NCBI GenBank assembly: GCA_018058245.1 | Contig: JAGPCC010000012.1 | Location: 1 to 35,216, forward strand | Source: Verrucomicrobiales bacterium | GTDB taxonomy: Bacteria > Verrucomicrobiota > Verrucomicrobiia > Verrucomicrobiales > DEV007 | Direction of reading: 5' to 3' | Length of the DNA: 35,216 bases | In this document: piece by piece, positions 9,452 through 16,596 of the stretch | Position numbering within the stretch: the first letter of the stretch is position 1 | Layout: the number at the start of each line of letters is the position of its first letter | Translations under genes and position numbers: made by a program | The notes under the pieces: generated by a model | Databases searched by the model: none | What the model was told of the DNA's origin: nothing | Seen by the model: only the letters and a program-made list of their open reading frames with translations

Positions 9452-9548
9452 TGGAAGATCAATTCGTTTAGAAGTGTAAAACAGGAAGGAATTTTAGGGA
9501 AAATACGCCACCGCAGAGTTTGCGGGATATTGTAGGGAACTTCGAACC

Positions 9549-10181
9549 ATGGCTCGCAAACGTTGGCGCTCCATCTTTTTTTGGATGTTTGTCCTACCGC
9601 TTCTTTCCGTCGCGGCGGTTGTGGTGGTATGCAATCTCTGGATTGTACTTTCGACGCAGGGACGGGTCTTCAACTCGGCCGCCGAGATCGAGGCGAGGGC
9701 GGTGGGGATCGTGTTGGGGACGTCCAAAAAGGTCGGACCTGACACACCCAATCAACATTTTGTGAACCGTCTGACCGCAGCGGCGGCCTTGTATCAGGAG
9801 GGGAAAGTCGACCGCCTGCTCGTGAGCGGGTATCGCGACTCAAAATATTACGACGAGACCCGCGATATGATCGCAAAACTGAAGGAGTTGGGTGTTCCCG
9901 AGTCGGCCATTCTCGCTGACGATCAGGGTCTGCGGACCTATGATTCGGTGATGCGGGCAAAAGCGGTTTTCGGTTTTGACAGTGTCATCATCATTTCCGA
10001 CGATTTCCATGTGAATCGGGCGCTCTTCATCGCTGACCACTACGGGCTCGATGCGATCGCATTGCGGAGTGAGAGGGTCGATTACGAAGATTCCAGGAAG
10101 GTGCGCACGCGGGAGTATTTTGCCAGAGTCAAAGCGGTGATTGACCTTTACGTTTGGACCTCGGAGCAAACAAAGGGATGA
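9549..10181 (+). CDS. sanA: SanA-like inner-membrane protein (DUF218/YdcF superfamily)
   Basis: A 210-residue protein with one N-terminal membrane helix (about 9-31) and a DUF218 domain. The order of motifs matches SanA of enteric bacteria: GIVLGTSKKV, LLVSGYRDSK, LRTYDSVMRAKAVFG, VIIISDDFHVNRALFIA and a C-terminal VRTREYFARVKAVIDLY. SanA affects envelope permeability and vancomycin resistance; its biochemical action is unsettled. The neighbours on both sides are also envelope genes, which fits. It is divergent from the ABC exporter. Confidence 0.85.
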   Translation: MARKRWRSIFFWMFVLPLLSVAAVVVVCNLWIVLSTQGRVFNSAAEIEARAVGIVLGTSKKVGPDTPNQHFVNRLTAAAALYQEGKVDRLLVSGYRDSKYYDETRDMIAKLKELGVPESAILADDQGLRTYDSVMRAKAVFGFDSVIIISDDFHVNRALFIADHYGLDAIALRSERVDYEDSRKVRTREYFARVKAVIDLYVWTSEQTKG

Positions 10182-10209
10182 GAACTCCACGATTCCTTCG
10201 GAAAATCCA

Positions 10210-10239
10210 TTGACCAAGCGGGCGGTGGTGGCTCATACT
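10210..10239 (+). promoter_or_regulatory. Candidate promoter of the SHD1 protein gene, possibly leaderless
   Basis: TTGACC (10210-10215), an 18-nt spacer and CATACT (10234-10239) lie directly before the ATG at 10248. The expected transcription start falls within a few bases of the start codon and there is no Shine-Dalgarno sequence. Confidence 0.35.
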
Positions 10240-10247
10240 TCTTCAAA

Positions 10248-11150
10248 ATGAAAACTGTTCTCCTTTTTCTCGCCTGTTTTGTGCTGACGCTCCAACTTTC
10301 CTTCGCAAGGGAGGTACGCACGTTTACCAATCAGGATGGGAAGAGCATCGAGGCGGAGGTGCTCGACCTACGGGACGGAAAAATCCGGATTATGGCAAAT
10401 CGGAAAACGTTCGAGGTGCCAGTCGAGACGCTTTCTGCGGAAGACCAGGAATGGATCAAGGAATGGGATGCCAAACGACTCGGTGGCACCGAGAAAAAGG
10501 ATGAGAGCGCTTATACCGAGCTCATTTTTGCCGACGATTTCGAGAAAGACGGGTTTGGCGAGCAGTGGGGCCACTATAAAAGTGAGAGTGTCGTAAAAGG
10601 CGGGGTTCTTATCGGTAAAACGATCGATATCAACGATCACGCGGGGGTTGACGCGATCCGCTTCGAGGGCAAACAGGATCTGGAGATCAAAGTGAAATTC
10701 AATTTTGCGGGCGAGGCGGCGGAGCGTTTCAACGTATGGATGGACGACAAGGATTACAAAGATTCCCATGCGGGCCACATTTGCAGCATCTCGATCAATC
10801 CCACGGGAGGATCCATCAGCGATGCAAAGACGGGGAGCTTTGAGAATTCGATCTACGAAAAGCGGAAAGCCGGCGGAACTCTCGATGAAGCGACGGAGGC
10901 ATTGCTGAAGACAAAAACAGCTAGTTTCGCGCTCGATCTGAAGCGGGAGACGTGGCATGAACTGTTGATTCAGTCAAAAGGCGACGAAGTGACGGTTTCG
11001 GTGAACGGTTTTGAGGTTGGAAAATTGAAGTCGTCCGGGCTCTCGCACGAGACCAAATCGGTGGTTAGTCTCACGACGAACATCAATGATGTCCAGTATG
11101 ACGATTTTTCCATTCGGGCCGCAAAACCAACGGCACCCACTGCGGAGTGA
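10248..11150 (+). CDS. Secreted protein with SHD1-like N-terminal and laminin-G/DUF1080-like C-terminal domain
   Basis: The 300-residue product has a Sec signal peptide (MKTVLLFLACFVLTLQLSFA). Residues 21-75 read as an SHD1-like (SLA1 homology domain 1) beta-barrel: REVRTFTNQDGKSIEAEV, then FEVPVETLSAEDQEWIKEW. This short domain is very frequent in exported proteins of Planctomycetes and Verrucomicrobia. Residues 88-295 look like a concanavalin/DUF1080-type jelly roll (FADDFEKDGFGEQW near its start, VTVSVNGFEVGKL and VQYDDFSIRAA near its end). Carbohydrate or surface binding is likely; no hydrolytic residues can be assigned. The stop overlaps a GTG in frame with the next gene, suggesting a shared transcript. 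Confidence 0.75.
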   Translation: MKTVLLFLACFVLTLQLSFAREVRTFTNQDGKSIEAEVLDLRDGKIRIMANRKTFEVPVETLSAEDQEWIKEWDAKRLGGTEKKDESAYTELIFADDFEKDGFGEQWGHYKSESVVKGGVLIGKTIDINDHAGVDAIRFEGKQDLEIKVKFNFAGEAAERFNVWMDDKDYKDSHAGHICSISINPTGGSISDAKTGSFENSIYEKRKAGGTLDEATEALLKTKTASFALDLKRETWHELLIQSKGDEVTVSVNGFEVGKLKSSGLSHETKSVVSLTTNINDVQYDDFSIRAAKPTAPTAE

Positions 11151-11176
11151 GATCGATTTCTCTCAAGCCGAATCTC

Positions 11177-12436
11177 ATGTCAACGAGCACCCGATTTCTC
11201 TCCGTTCGTTCTTTCGCATCGATCGCTCTGGGACTGCTACTAGTCACGATCCCTTCCGGGCAGTGTGAGGAGGCCCCCGGAAAGGGACTGCTGTATGCGT
11301 ATGTGGGCACTTACACGTCCCCCTTGCAGAATATGCGGGCGACGCAGGTCGATTTGCCGCCGGGGAACGGTCGGGGGATCCACCTTTTCACGATTGACCG
11401 GGCGACCGGTGCAATGACTCCGGTCGGAGTCTACGAGATGGGGAATAGTCCCAGTGCCCTTGCTTGGGATGCGACAAAGAAATTTCTGTATTCCGCGAAT
11501 GAAACCGAACGGATAGGGGAAAATGAGGCTGGTTCGGTGAGCACTTTCTCGGTCGATCCGAAGGACGGGACCCTTACCCTACTCGCTTCGGTTTCCTCCG
11601 GCGGAAAAGGACCGACCCACCTTAGTTTGCACCCTTCCGGTCGTTACCTCTTTGTGGCCAATTACTTCGGTGGATCGATCTCGGTTCTTCCGATTCAGGA
11701 GGATGGCCGTCTTGGTGAAGCGACGGATCACAAACAGGACGCCGGGTCGGTCGGGCCAACGACCGCGACAAACGCACCTCCCGGGAGTTTTGCGATCAGT
11801 GGACATGACCAGGAGCACGCTCACATGATCGAAGCGGATCCGTCGGGACGATATGTTTTTCACGTGGACTTGGGGCAGGACAGAATTTATGTCTGGAACT
11901 TTGACGTGGAGAAGGGCCTACTTTCGCCACATGAGTCTGGACCGATTCCCCTCCCTCCGGGTGATGGTCCCCGGCATTTTGCCTTTCATCCGAACGGGGA
12001 GTGGTTCTATTCGGTTCAAGAAGAAGGTTCCACCGTGGTTCTTTTTGCGTTCGACTCGGAAAACGGTTCCCTTGTGGAAAAACAGACAATCTCAACCCTG
12101 CCACCTGGGTTCGCGGGAAGTAATTTCTGTTCGGACATCATGGTTTCCCCCGACGGTCGATTTGTCTATGCGGGAAACCGTCTTCATGACAGCATCGCGA
12201 TTTTTTCCGTAGATGAGGACGGGAAGTTGACCTACTTGGGAGAGGAATGGACGAGGGGCGATTATCCAAGGAGCTTTTCCCTTGATCCTTCTGGAAATTT
12301 TCTCTACTGCTGCAATCAACGAGCCGATCACATCGCGGTCTTCCGGGTCGACTCGACGACCGGTTCGTTGCAGTTCACCGGACATTACGCACCGGTGGGA
12401 AATCCGTCGTCCATTGTCTTTCGGGAGTCGGAGTAA
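11177..12436 (+). CDS. Secreted lactonase-family seven-bladed beta-propeller (6-phosphogluconolactonase-like)
   Basis: The 419-residue protein belongs to the Pgl/YbhE lactonase family. Propeller blades are visible as repeats of the type GPTHLSLHPSGRYLFVANY, HMIEADPSGRYVFHVDL, PRHFAFHPNGEWFYSVQ, DIMVSPDGRFVYAGNR and PRSFSLDPSGNFLYCCNQ. The YVGTYTS motif near the N-terminus is also typical. A signal peptide (basic start, hydrophobic SFASIALGLLLVTI, cleavage near GQC) indicates export, so the substrate is probably an extracytoplasmic sugar lactone rather than 6-phosphogluconolactone. An in-frame GTG at 11147, overlapping the upstream stop, could add ten residues; the ATG at 11177 is preferred because it gives a normal signal peptide length. 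Confidence 0.82.
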   Translation: MSTSTRFLSVRSFASIALGLLLVTIPSGQCEEAPGKGLLYAYVGTYTSPLQNMRATQVDLPPGNGRGIHLFTIDRATGAMTPVGVYEMGNSPSALAWDATKKFLYSANETERIGENEAGSVSTFSVDPKDGTLTLLASVSSGGKGPTHLSLHPSGRYLFVANYFGGSISVLPIQEDGRLGEATDHKQDAGSVGPTTATNAPPGSFAISGHDQEHAHMIEADPSGRYVFHVDLGQDRIYVWNFDVEKGLLSPHESGPIPLPPGDGPRHFAFHPNGEWFYSVQEEGSTVVLFAFDSENGSLVEKQTISTLPPGFAGSNFCSDIMVSPDGRFVYAGNRLHDSIAIFSVDEDGKLTYLGEEWTRGDYPRSFSLDPSGNFLYCCNQRADHIAVFRVDSTTGSLQFTGHYAPVGNPSSIVFRESE

Positions 12437-12528
12437 GCGAAGCGTTTTCACAATAAAAACCGCTCCGTCGCGTCCGCTGAGAGAAATCGAGGAGTTGACC
12501 CCCGAAGCTTCCCGGAAGACGCTTCTCG

Positions 12529-13995
12529 ATGCAGCGGAAGTTTTTTCTCCTCAACCTCTTTTTATCCGTTTCCTGCCTCGCGATAACTCCGGGCCTTTTT
12601 GCGGGGTCAGTTGAGGACGTCGTATCAGAAGTCAAACAGGTTGCAGGAGAGGCGGGATTGAAAACTGCGTCCGTCGGGGTCTGTTTTCTCCCGATCGATG
12701 GGGGGCCGGAGGATGCGGCCGGTTTCCAGATGGATACCGGGCTCATTCCGGCGTCCACCATGAAAGTTTTCACTACGGCGACGGTGAATGAACTGCTCGG
12801 ACCTGACTACCGTTTTGTCACGGAGATCCAAATGACTGGAACCCTCGACGAGGACGGGATGCTCGCCGGAGACGTGATCATCCGCGGCGGAGGGGATCCG
12901 ACTCTGGGGGCGGACTCGACCAGTGGAACTTTTTCGAAGTGGAAAGAGGCGCTCGACAAAGCGGGGATCAAATCGATCAACGGGACCATCGTCGGAGACG
13001 CTTCCGTCTTTGGCACGATCCTGACACCGGACACCTGGCAGTGGAATGACATGGGCAACTACTATGGGGCTGCCGCCTGCGGGCTTACCTTTCACGAAAA
13101 CTTGTTCCACGTGACTTTCGGCACCTCTTCCGTCGGGGCGATCGCGCCCGTCAAAGGAACGGATCCGAAGTTGCCGGGAATCGAGTTTTTCAACGAAATG
13201 CGGGTCGGATCGTCCGGTTCCGGGGATCAGGGATATATCTACGGCGATCCATACGGGAAAGTGTTCACGCTGCGGGGAAGTGTCCCGGCGGGGAGTGGTT
13301 CATTCTCCATCAAAGGGGCCTTGCCCGATCCTGCCTACTTCTGTGCGCGTGCTTTCAGCGAGTACCTGATCAAAAACGGAATCCCCGTCTCTGGAGAGGC
13401 GACGACGGATCGGATTCTCGCCAGTGCGGGCAAAGAAATTCCAGCGCGAACAAAAATCTTCGATCAGTCCTCGGACAGTCTTCGTAGCCTACTTCTCACA
13501 ACGAATTACAAATCCGACAATCTGAAGGCGGAATGCATGCATCGTATGATCGCCGTCGCTGCCGGGAAAAAGGGAACCACGGCGGCTGCTGCGGCAGTGA
13601 CGGAGGCCCACTGGGCGGAGAAAGGAGTCGATATGACCGGGTTTTTTATGGGAGATGGATGCGGGCTCTCTCGTGCCGATACGGTGACTCCTCGGCAGAT
13701 GGCTCTGATGCTTTATTACGCGGCAAAGGGGGAGCACTACGACGCCTTTTATTCGTCTCTCCCGACAGCGGGGCAGTCCGGAACTCTGAAAAGCATAGGA
13801 GGTGGATCCGCAGCCGATGGTCGGGTACGCGCAAAAAGTGGCACGATCGACCGGGTGAGGAACTACGCCGGATATGTGAATGCCCGCTCGGGGAAACGGT
13901 ATGCTTTTGCGATTTTTATCAACAACTACACCGGTGACCTAGGGTCGGTGAAATCAAAGATCGTGAGAATCTGGAGTGAAATGGTCGGACTCTAA
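12529..13995 (+). CDS. dacB: D-alanyl-D-alanine carboxypeptidase/endopeptidase (PBP4, peptidase S13)
   Basis: A 488-residue penicillin-binding protein of the S13 family. After a signal peptide (MQRKFFLLNLFLSVSCLA) come the three active-site motifs: S76-x-x-K79 in PASTMKVF, S329-D-N331 in YKSDNLKAE and K436-S-G-T in RAKSGTIDR. The large insert between the first two motifs is normal for PBP4. It trims pentapeptides and cleaves 4-3 crosslinks in the periplasm. Two nearby genes, the L,D-transpeptidase and the NagZ-like enzyme, also act on peptidoglycan. A TTGACC stands 34 nt upstream of the ATG but no good -10 accompanies it. Confidence 0.92.
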   Translation: MQRKFFLLNLFLSVSCLAITPGLFAGSVEDVVSEVKQVAGEAGLKTASVGVCFLPIDGGPEDAAGFQMDTGLIPASTMKVFTTATVNELLGPDYRFVTEIQMTGTLDEDGMLAGDVIIRGGGDPTLGADSTSGTFSKWKEALDKAGIKSINGTIVGDASVFGTILTPDTWQWNDMGNYYGAAACGLTFHENLFHVTFGTSSVGAIAPVKGTDPKLPGIEFFNEMRVGSSGSGDQGYIYGDPYGKVFTLRGSVPAGSGSFSIKGALPDPAYFCARAFSEYLIKNGIPVSGEATTDRILASAGKEIPARTKIFDQSSDSLRSLLLTTNYKSDNLKAECMHRMIAVAAGKKGTTAAAAAVTEAHWAEKGVDMTGFFMGDGCGLSRADTVTPRQMALMLYYAAKGEHYDAFYSSLPTAGQSGTLKSIGGGSAADGRVRAKSGTIDRVRNYAGYVNARSGKRYAFAIFINNYTGDLGSVKSKIVRIWSEMVGL

Positions 13996-14010
13996 TTTGT
14001 GCTCTCCCTA

Positions 14011-14038
14011 TTGCCTGTGTCCCGCGATACGCTTTACT
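14011..14038 (+). promoter_or_regulatory. Candidate promoter ahead of the small membrane protein and AEC carrier genes
   Basis: TTGCCT (14011-14016), 16 nt and TTTACT (14033-14038) precede the ATG at 14044 by 5 nt. As at several other genes here, the implied transcript would start at the start codon. Confidence 0.3.
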
Positions 14039-14043
14039 GCTCT

Positions 14044-14181
14044 ATGAAACTGGAACCCGGTGGACGTCCTGGTGGCGAGGTGAAAGCCACCCCTCTTTTT
14101 GTGATGATCGTCCTCATCGCGGGTGGACTGGGTCTCATGCTGCGCGGATACGCGGAAGACAGGCGGCGGGGAATTGATTGA
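14044..14181 (+). CDS. Small membrane protein of 45 residues, unknown function
   Basis: The frame starting at this ATG encodes a short polar N-terminus, one strong membrane helix (about residues 17-33, FVMIVLIAGGLGLML) and a basic end RGYAEDRRRGID, a positive-inside pattern expected for a single-pass protein with its C-terminus in the cytoplasm. Its stop lies 1 nt before the start of the AEC carrier gene, suggesting translational coupling. It is too short to recognise. A frame extension upstream to 13999 exists but lacks coding character. It might be an accessory subunit of the carrier or an unrelated small protein. Confidence 0.5.
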   Translation: MKLEPGGRPGGEVKATPLFVMIVLIAGGLGLMLRGYAEDRRRGID

Positions 14182-14182
14182 T

Positions 14183-15127
14183 ATGCCCTCCTATCTCACG
14201 ATCTTTTCCGCGACCTTGCCGGTCTTTTTCGTTGTTGCGATCGGGTTTCTCTTTCACCGTCGCGGATGGCTGAGTGAAGAGACCGAGACTGGAATGATGA
14301 AGATCGGGCTGAATCTTCTCACTCCCTGCCTCATTCTTTCCCTGATTCCAGGCAATCCTGCCCTGAAGACCGTAGCCCCGGCCGCGTGGGCGATCGGGCT
14401 CGGATTTGCGTTGACTGTTGCCGGTTTTTTGTTCGCTTGGATCGGAGGGCTCATCGGATCGTTGCGAAAGGGGAACGGTCTGCGGACTTTTACGCTCAGC
14501 ACGGGAATTCAGAATTACGGTTTCCTCCCGCTGCCGATTTTGGTAGAGCTTTTTCCGGACAATTCCGGTCCGTCCGGACTGGTTTTTGTATTCGGGGTGG
14601 GCGCAGAAATCGCGATGTGGACCGTTGGATTTGCCATTCTGACGGGTAGAGCCGGGTTGAAATCCGTCATCAACGGCCCCTTCATCGCTCTCACTATCGC
14701 CCTGATCCTCAACTACACCGGCCTCTATGTCCATGTGCCGGGGGTGATCACTACCAGTGTCGAGATGCTCGGTCGATGTGCCATCCCCATGTCGATTTTT
14801 ATGATAGGGGCGACCATGAGCCACTTCTTTCGGCACGGAATCCTCGACAACGCCTTCCGGGTCGGAGCGATCAGCGTTCTTGTGCGCCTCGGTTTCCATG
14901 CCGCCCTCATTCTTGCTGTTGCGTTTCTTTTCCCGATATCTTCCGATCTTACGCGTCTCCTCGTAGTTCAGGCCGCTATGCCAAGTGCAATCACCCCGAT
15001 CGTTCTCGCACGGCTTTACGGTGGACAGCCTCAGGTGGCGATCCAGATTGTCATGATCACCTCCTTCGTGAGTCTCTTGACGATCCCGTTTGTGATCGCC
15101 GAGGGCTTACGGTGGATGAATTTGTAG
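14183..15127 (+). CDS. AEC-family (auxin efflux carrier-like) transporter
   Basis: The 314-residue protein is almost wholly hydrophobic with about ten membrane helices, arranged as two five-helix halves as in AEC and malonate/malate permease proteins. Family features are the N-terminal LPVFFVVAIGFLFHRRGWLS, the segment STGIQNYGFLPLPILVELF in helix 4, CAIPMSIFMIGATM at the start of the second half and VVQAAMPSAITPIVLARLYGG near the end. Members export or import organic acids; the substrate is unknown. The start at 14183 overlaps nothing and follows the small membrane gene by 1 nt. Confidence 0.82.
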   Translation: MPSYLTIFSATLPVFFVVAIGFLFHRRGWLSEETETGMMKIGLNLLTPCLILSLIPGNPALKTVAPAAWAIGLGFALTVAGFLFAWIGGLIGSLRKGNGLRTFTLSTGIQNYGFLPLPILVELFPDNSGPSGLVFVFGVGAEIAMWTVGFAILTGRAGLKSVINGPFIALTIALILNYTGLYVHVPGVITTSVEMLGRCAIPMSIFMIGATMSHFFRHGILDNAFRVGAISVLVRLGFHAALILAVAFLFPISSDLTRLLVVQAAMPSAITPIVLARLYGGQPQVAIQIVMITSFVSLLTIPFVIAEGLRWMNL

Positions 15128-15217
15128 AAATCGATGAGGCCAAAACCTTCGCCTGAAGAGGGTCTAGGCCTCCACGCTACCCTATTCGACGAGCTGCGAG
15201 AAACCCGGAACGAATGC

Positions 15218-15223
15218 TTGACA
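15218..15223 (+). promoter_or_regulatory. Candidate -35 element of the tRNA promoter
   Basis: A perfect TTGACA stands 42 nt before the first base of the tRNA, the expected distance for a start about 10 nt upstream of it. The matching -10 window (15240-15247) does not resemble TATAAT, so only the -35 is supported. Confidence 0.35.
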
Positions 15224-15264
15224 TTTCGCCGGGGAAAAGTTCCTTACGGACCGCTTTTGTGGAC

Positions 15265-15336
<72 letters not shown>

Positions 15337-15637
15337 CTACAAAGGATTTGATTTTTGTACTTCCGTTGGAGTTACTATAATTTGATGACTTTTCAAATCC
15401 GTCATCATTTTCAGGAAGGATTTCCCAAACCTTTCCAAATTGTTTTAGAAAGCCGCCGAAGATTCGATAAAAATGCGATAAATTCTGGTTGCGGCCTTCC
15501 TTAGACCGTCTATATTCCCGCCCCCCGCTCAGACCAGGTGTCCTGTGAGCGGGGTCTTTCTTTGGTCTGAATCCCTTCCGGGATGACCGAGTAAAGCAAC
15601 TTGGACGCCAAAAATTTTCTAAACTGACGGAAACGTT
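15337..15637 (+). promoter_or_regulatory. Intergenic region between tRNA and rpsL: promoters and structured leader
   Basis: This 301-nt gap has no gene. It holds two promoter candidates: TTGTAC (15355-15360) with TATAAT (15376-15381) at a short 15-nt spacing, and the better placed TTGCGG (15489-15494), 16 nt, TATATT (15511-15516), with AT-rich DNA upstream (about 15465-15485). Hairpins are TGATGAC/GTCATCA (15383-15389/15401-15407), the large leader hairpin at 15523-15554 annotated separately, and ATCCC/GGGAT (15571-15575/15580-15584). rpsL has no clear Shine-Dalgarno. The second promoter is probably the main one for the str-S10 cluster. Confidence 0.55.
15523..15563 (+). terminator. Terminator-like hairpin at the 5' end of the rpsL leader (possible attenuator)
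   Basis: CCCCGCTCA (15523-15531) pairs perfectly with TGAGCGGGG (15546-15554). CAGG/CCTG (15535-15538/15542-15545) extends it above a 3-nt bulge, and TCTTTCTTT follows (15555-15563). The hairpin starts 6 nt after the -10 TATATT, essentially at the expected +1. TCAGACCA (15529-15536) can instead pair with TGGTCTGA (15563-15570), 8 bp, disrupting the base and top of the hairpin. Either an attenuator or a stabilising 5' structure is possible. Confidence 0.55.
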
Positions 15638-16012
15638 ATGCCCACGATTAACCAACTAGTACGAAAAGGGAGGCAGGCCAAGCCTGTGAAATCCAAGTCT
15701 CCCGCACTTGATGATTGCCCGCAACGCCGCGGAGTTTGTCTTCAGGTCTACACTCGTACCCCTAAGAAGCCGAACTCGGCGCTTCGTAAGGTTGCTAAAG
15801 TGAGGCTCACTAACGGTGAAGAAGTGATCGCCTACATCGGCGGTGAAGGCCACAATCTGCAAGAGCACTCCATCGTGCTTGTGCGTGGTGGTCGTGTGAA
15901 AGATTTACCGGGTGTCCGTTACCACATCGTTCGTGGTGCGCTCGATACGCTCGGAGTGAACAAGCGTAAGCAGGCCCGTTCCAAGTATGGAACCAAGCGG
16001 CCGAAGGGGTGA
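15638..16012 (+). CDS. rpsL: 30S ribosomal protein S12
   Basis: A 124-residue S12 of normal length and the first gene of the cluster. It sits at the decoding centre of the small subunit. The conserved loops are intact: [17 protein letters not shown], with the lysine found in streptomycin-sensitive strains, and [13 protein letters not shown], with the Asp that is methylthiolated in many bacteria. The start is the only ATG before the conserved [11 protein letters not shown] opening. It is preceded by the structured leader described above. Confidence 0.98.
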   Translation: MPTINQLVRKGRQAKPVKSKSPALDDCPQRRGVCLQVYTRTPKKPNSALRKVAKVRLTNGEEVIAYIGGEGHNLQEHSIVLVRGGRVKDLPGVRYHIVRGALDTLGVNKRKQARSKYGTKRPKG

Positions 16013-16080
16013 TTGTTTGGCTTTTGTCAAATAATCTCTCCGGCGATACGAATGTCTTAGTTTTCGACTGAAATAATCCT

Positions 16081-16554
16081 ATGTCCCGAAGAAAAAGAGT
16101 CTACAGCAAGCCTGAGCGGCGCGATGCAAGATACGACAGTCCTGTCGTATCAAAGCTGGTGTCCAAAGTGATGCATCAGGGGAAACGTGCTCTCGCAGAG
16201 CGGATTGTCTATGCGGCAATCGATCGTGCGAACGAGGGTGCAGAATCCGTCGATCCGGTTGAAGTTCTCAACCGTGCGGTCGAAAACGCAAAACCTCGCG
16301 TTGAAGTGAAGAGTCGTCGGGTCGGTGGGGCAACCTACCAGGTCCCGCTCGAAGTTTCCCTCGACCGTCAGGAGGCGCTAGCGATGCGTTGGATCGTAAA
16401 CGCTGCCCGCAGTCGCCGTGGCACGCCGATGCACATTGCTCTTGCGAATGAAATTCGCGACGCCAGCACCAATCAAGGTGTGGTGGTCCGCAAGCGTGAC
16501 GAGACTCACAAGATGGCCCAGGCCAACCGCGCATTTGCTCACTTCCGCTGGTAA
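16081..16554 (+). CDS. rpsG: 30S ribosomal protein S7
   Basis: A 157-residue S7, the primary 16S rRNA-binding protein that organises the head of the 30S subunit. The start MSRRKRVYSKPERRDARYDS and the motifs VEVKSRRVGGATYQVP and ARSRRGTPMH are typical. It lies 68 nt after rpsL. In E. coli S7 represses the str operon through this intercistronic region; here the gap contains only a weak TTTG...CAAA dyad, so that mechanism cannot be claimed. Confidence 0.98.
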   Translation: MSRRKRVYSKPERRDARYDSPVVSKLVSKVMHQGKRALAERIVYAAIDRANEGAESVDPVEVLNRAVENAKPRVEVKSRRVGGATYQVPLEVSLDRQEALAMRWIVNAARSRRGTPMHIALANEIRDASTNQGVVVRKRDETHKMAQANRAFAHFRW

Positions 16555-16596
16555 AATTTAGTGGCTGCTACCCTACAGAATCCTCCCTCTGCAAAG

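Noticed and set aside
14135..14899. Minus-strand 254-codon frame opposite the AEC carrier
   Set aside because: Highly polar composition complementary to a hydrophobic membrane protein; typical antisense shadow.
15545..15586. Possible leader peptide (GTG start, 13 codons) in the rpsL leader
   Set aside because: No ribosome-binding site, and it overlaps the hairpin's right arm; codon content gives no attenuation signal such as repeated regulatory codons.
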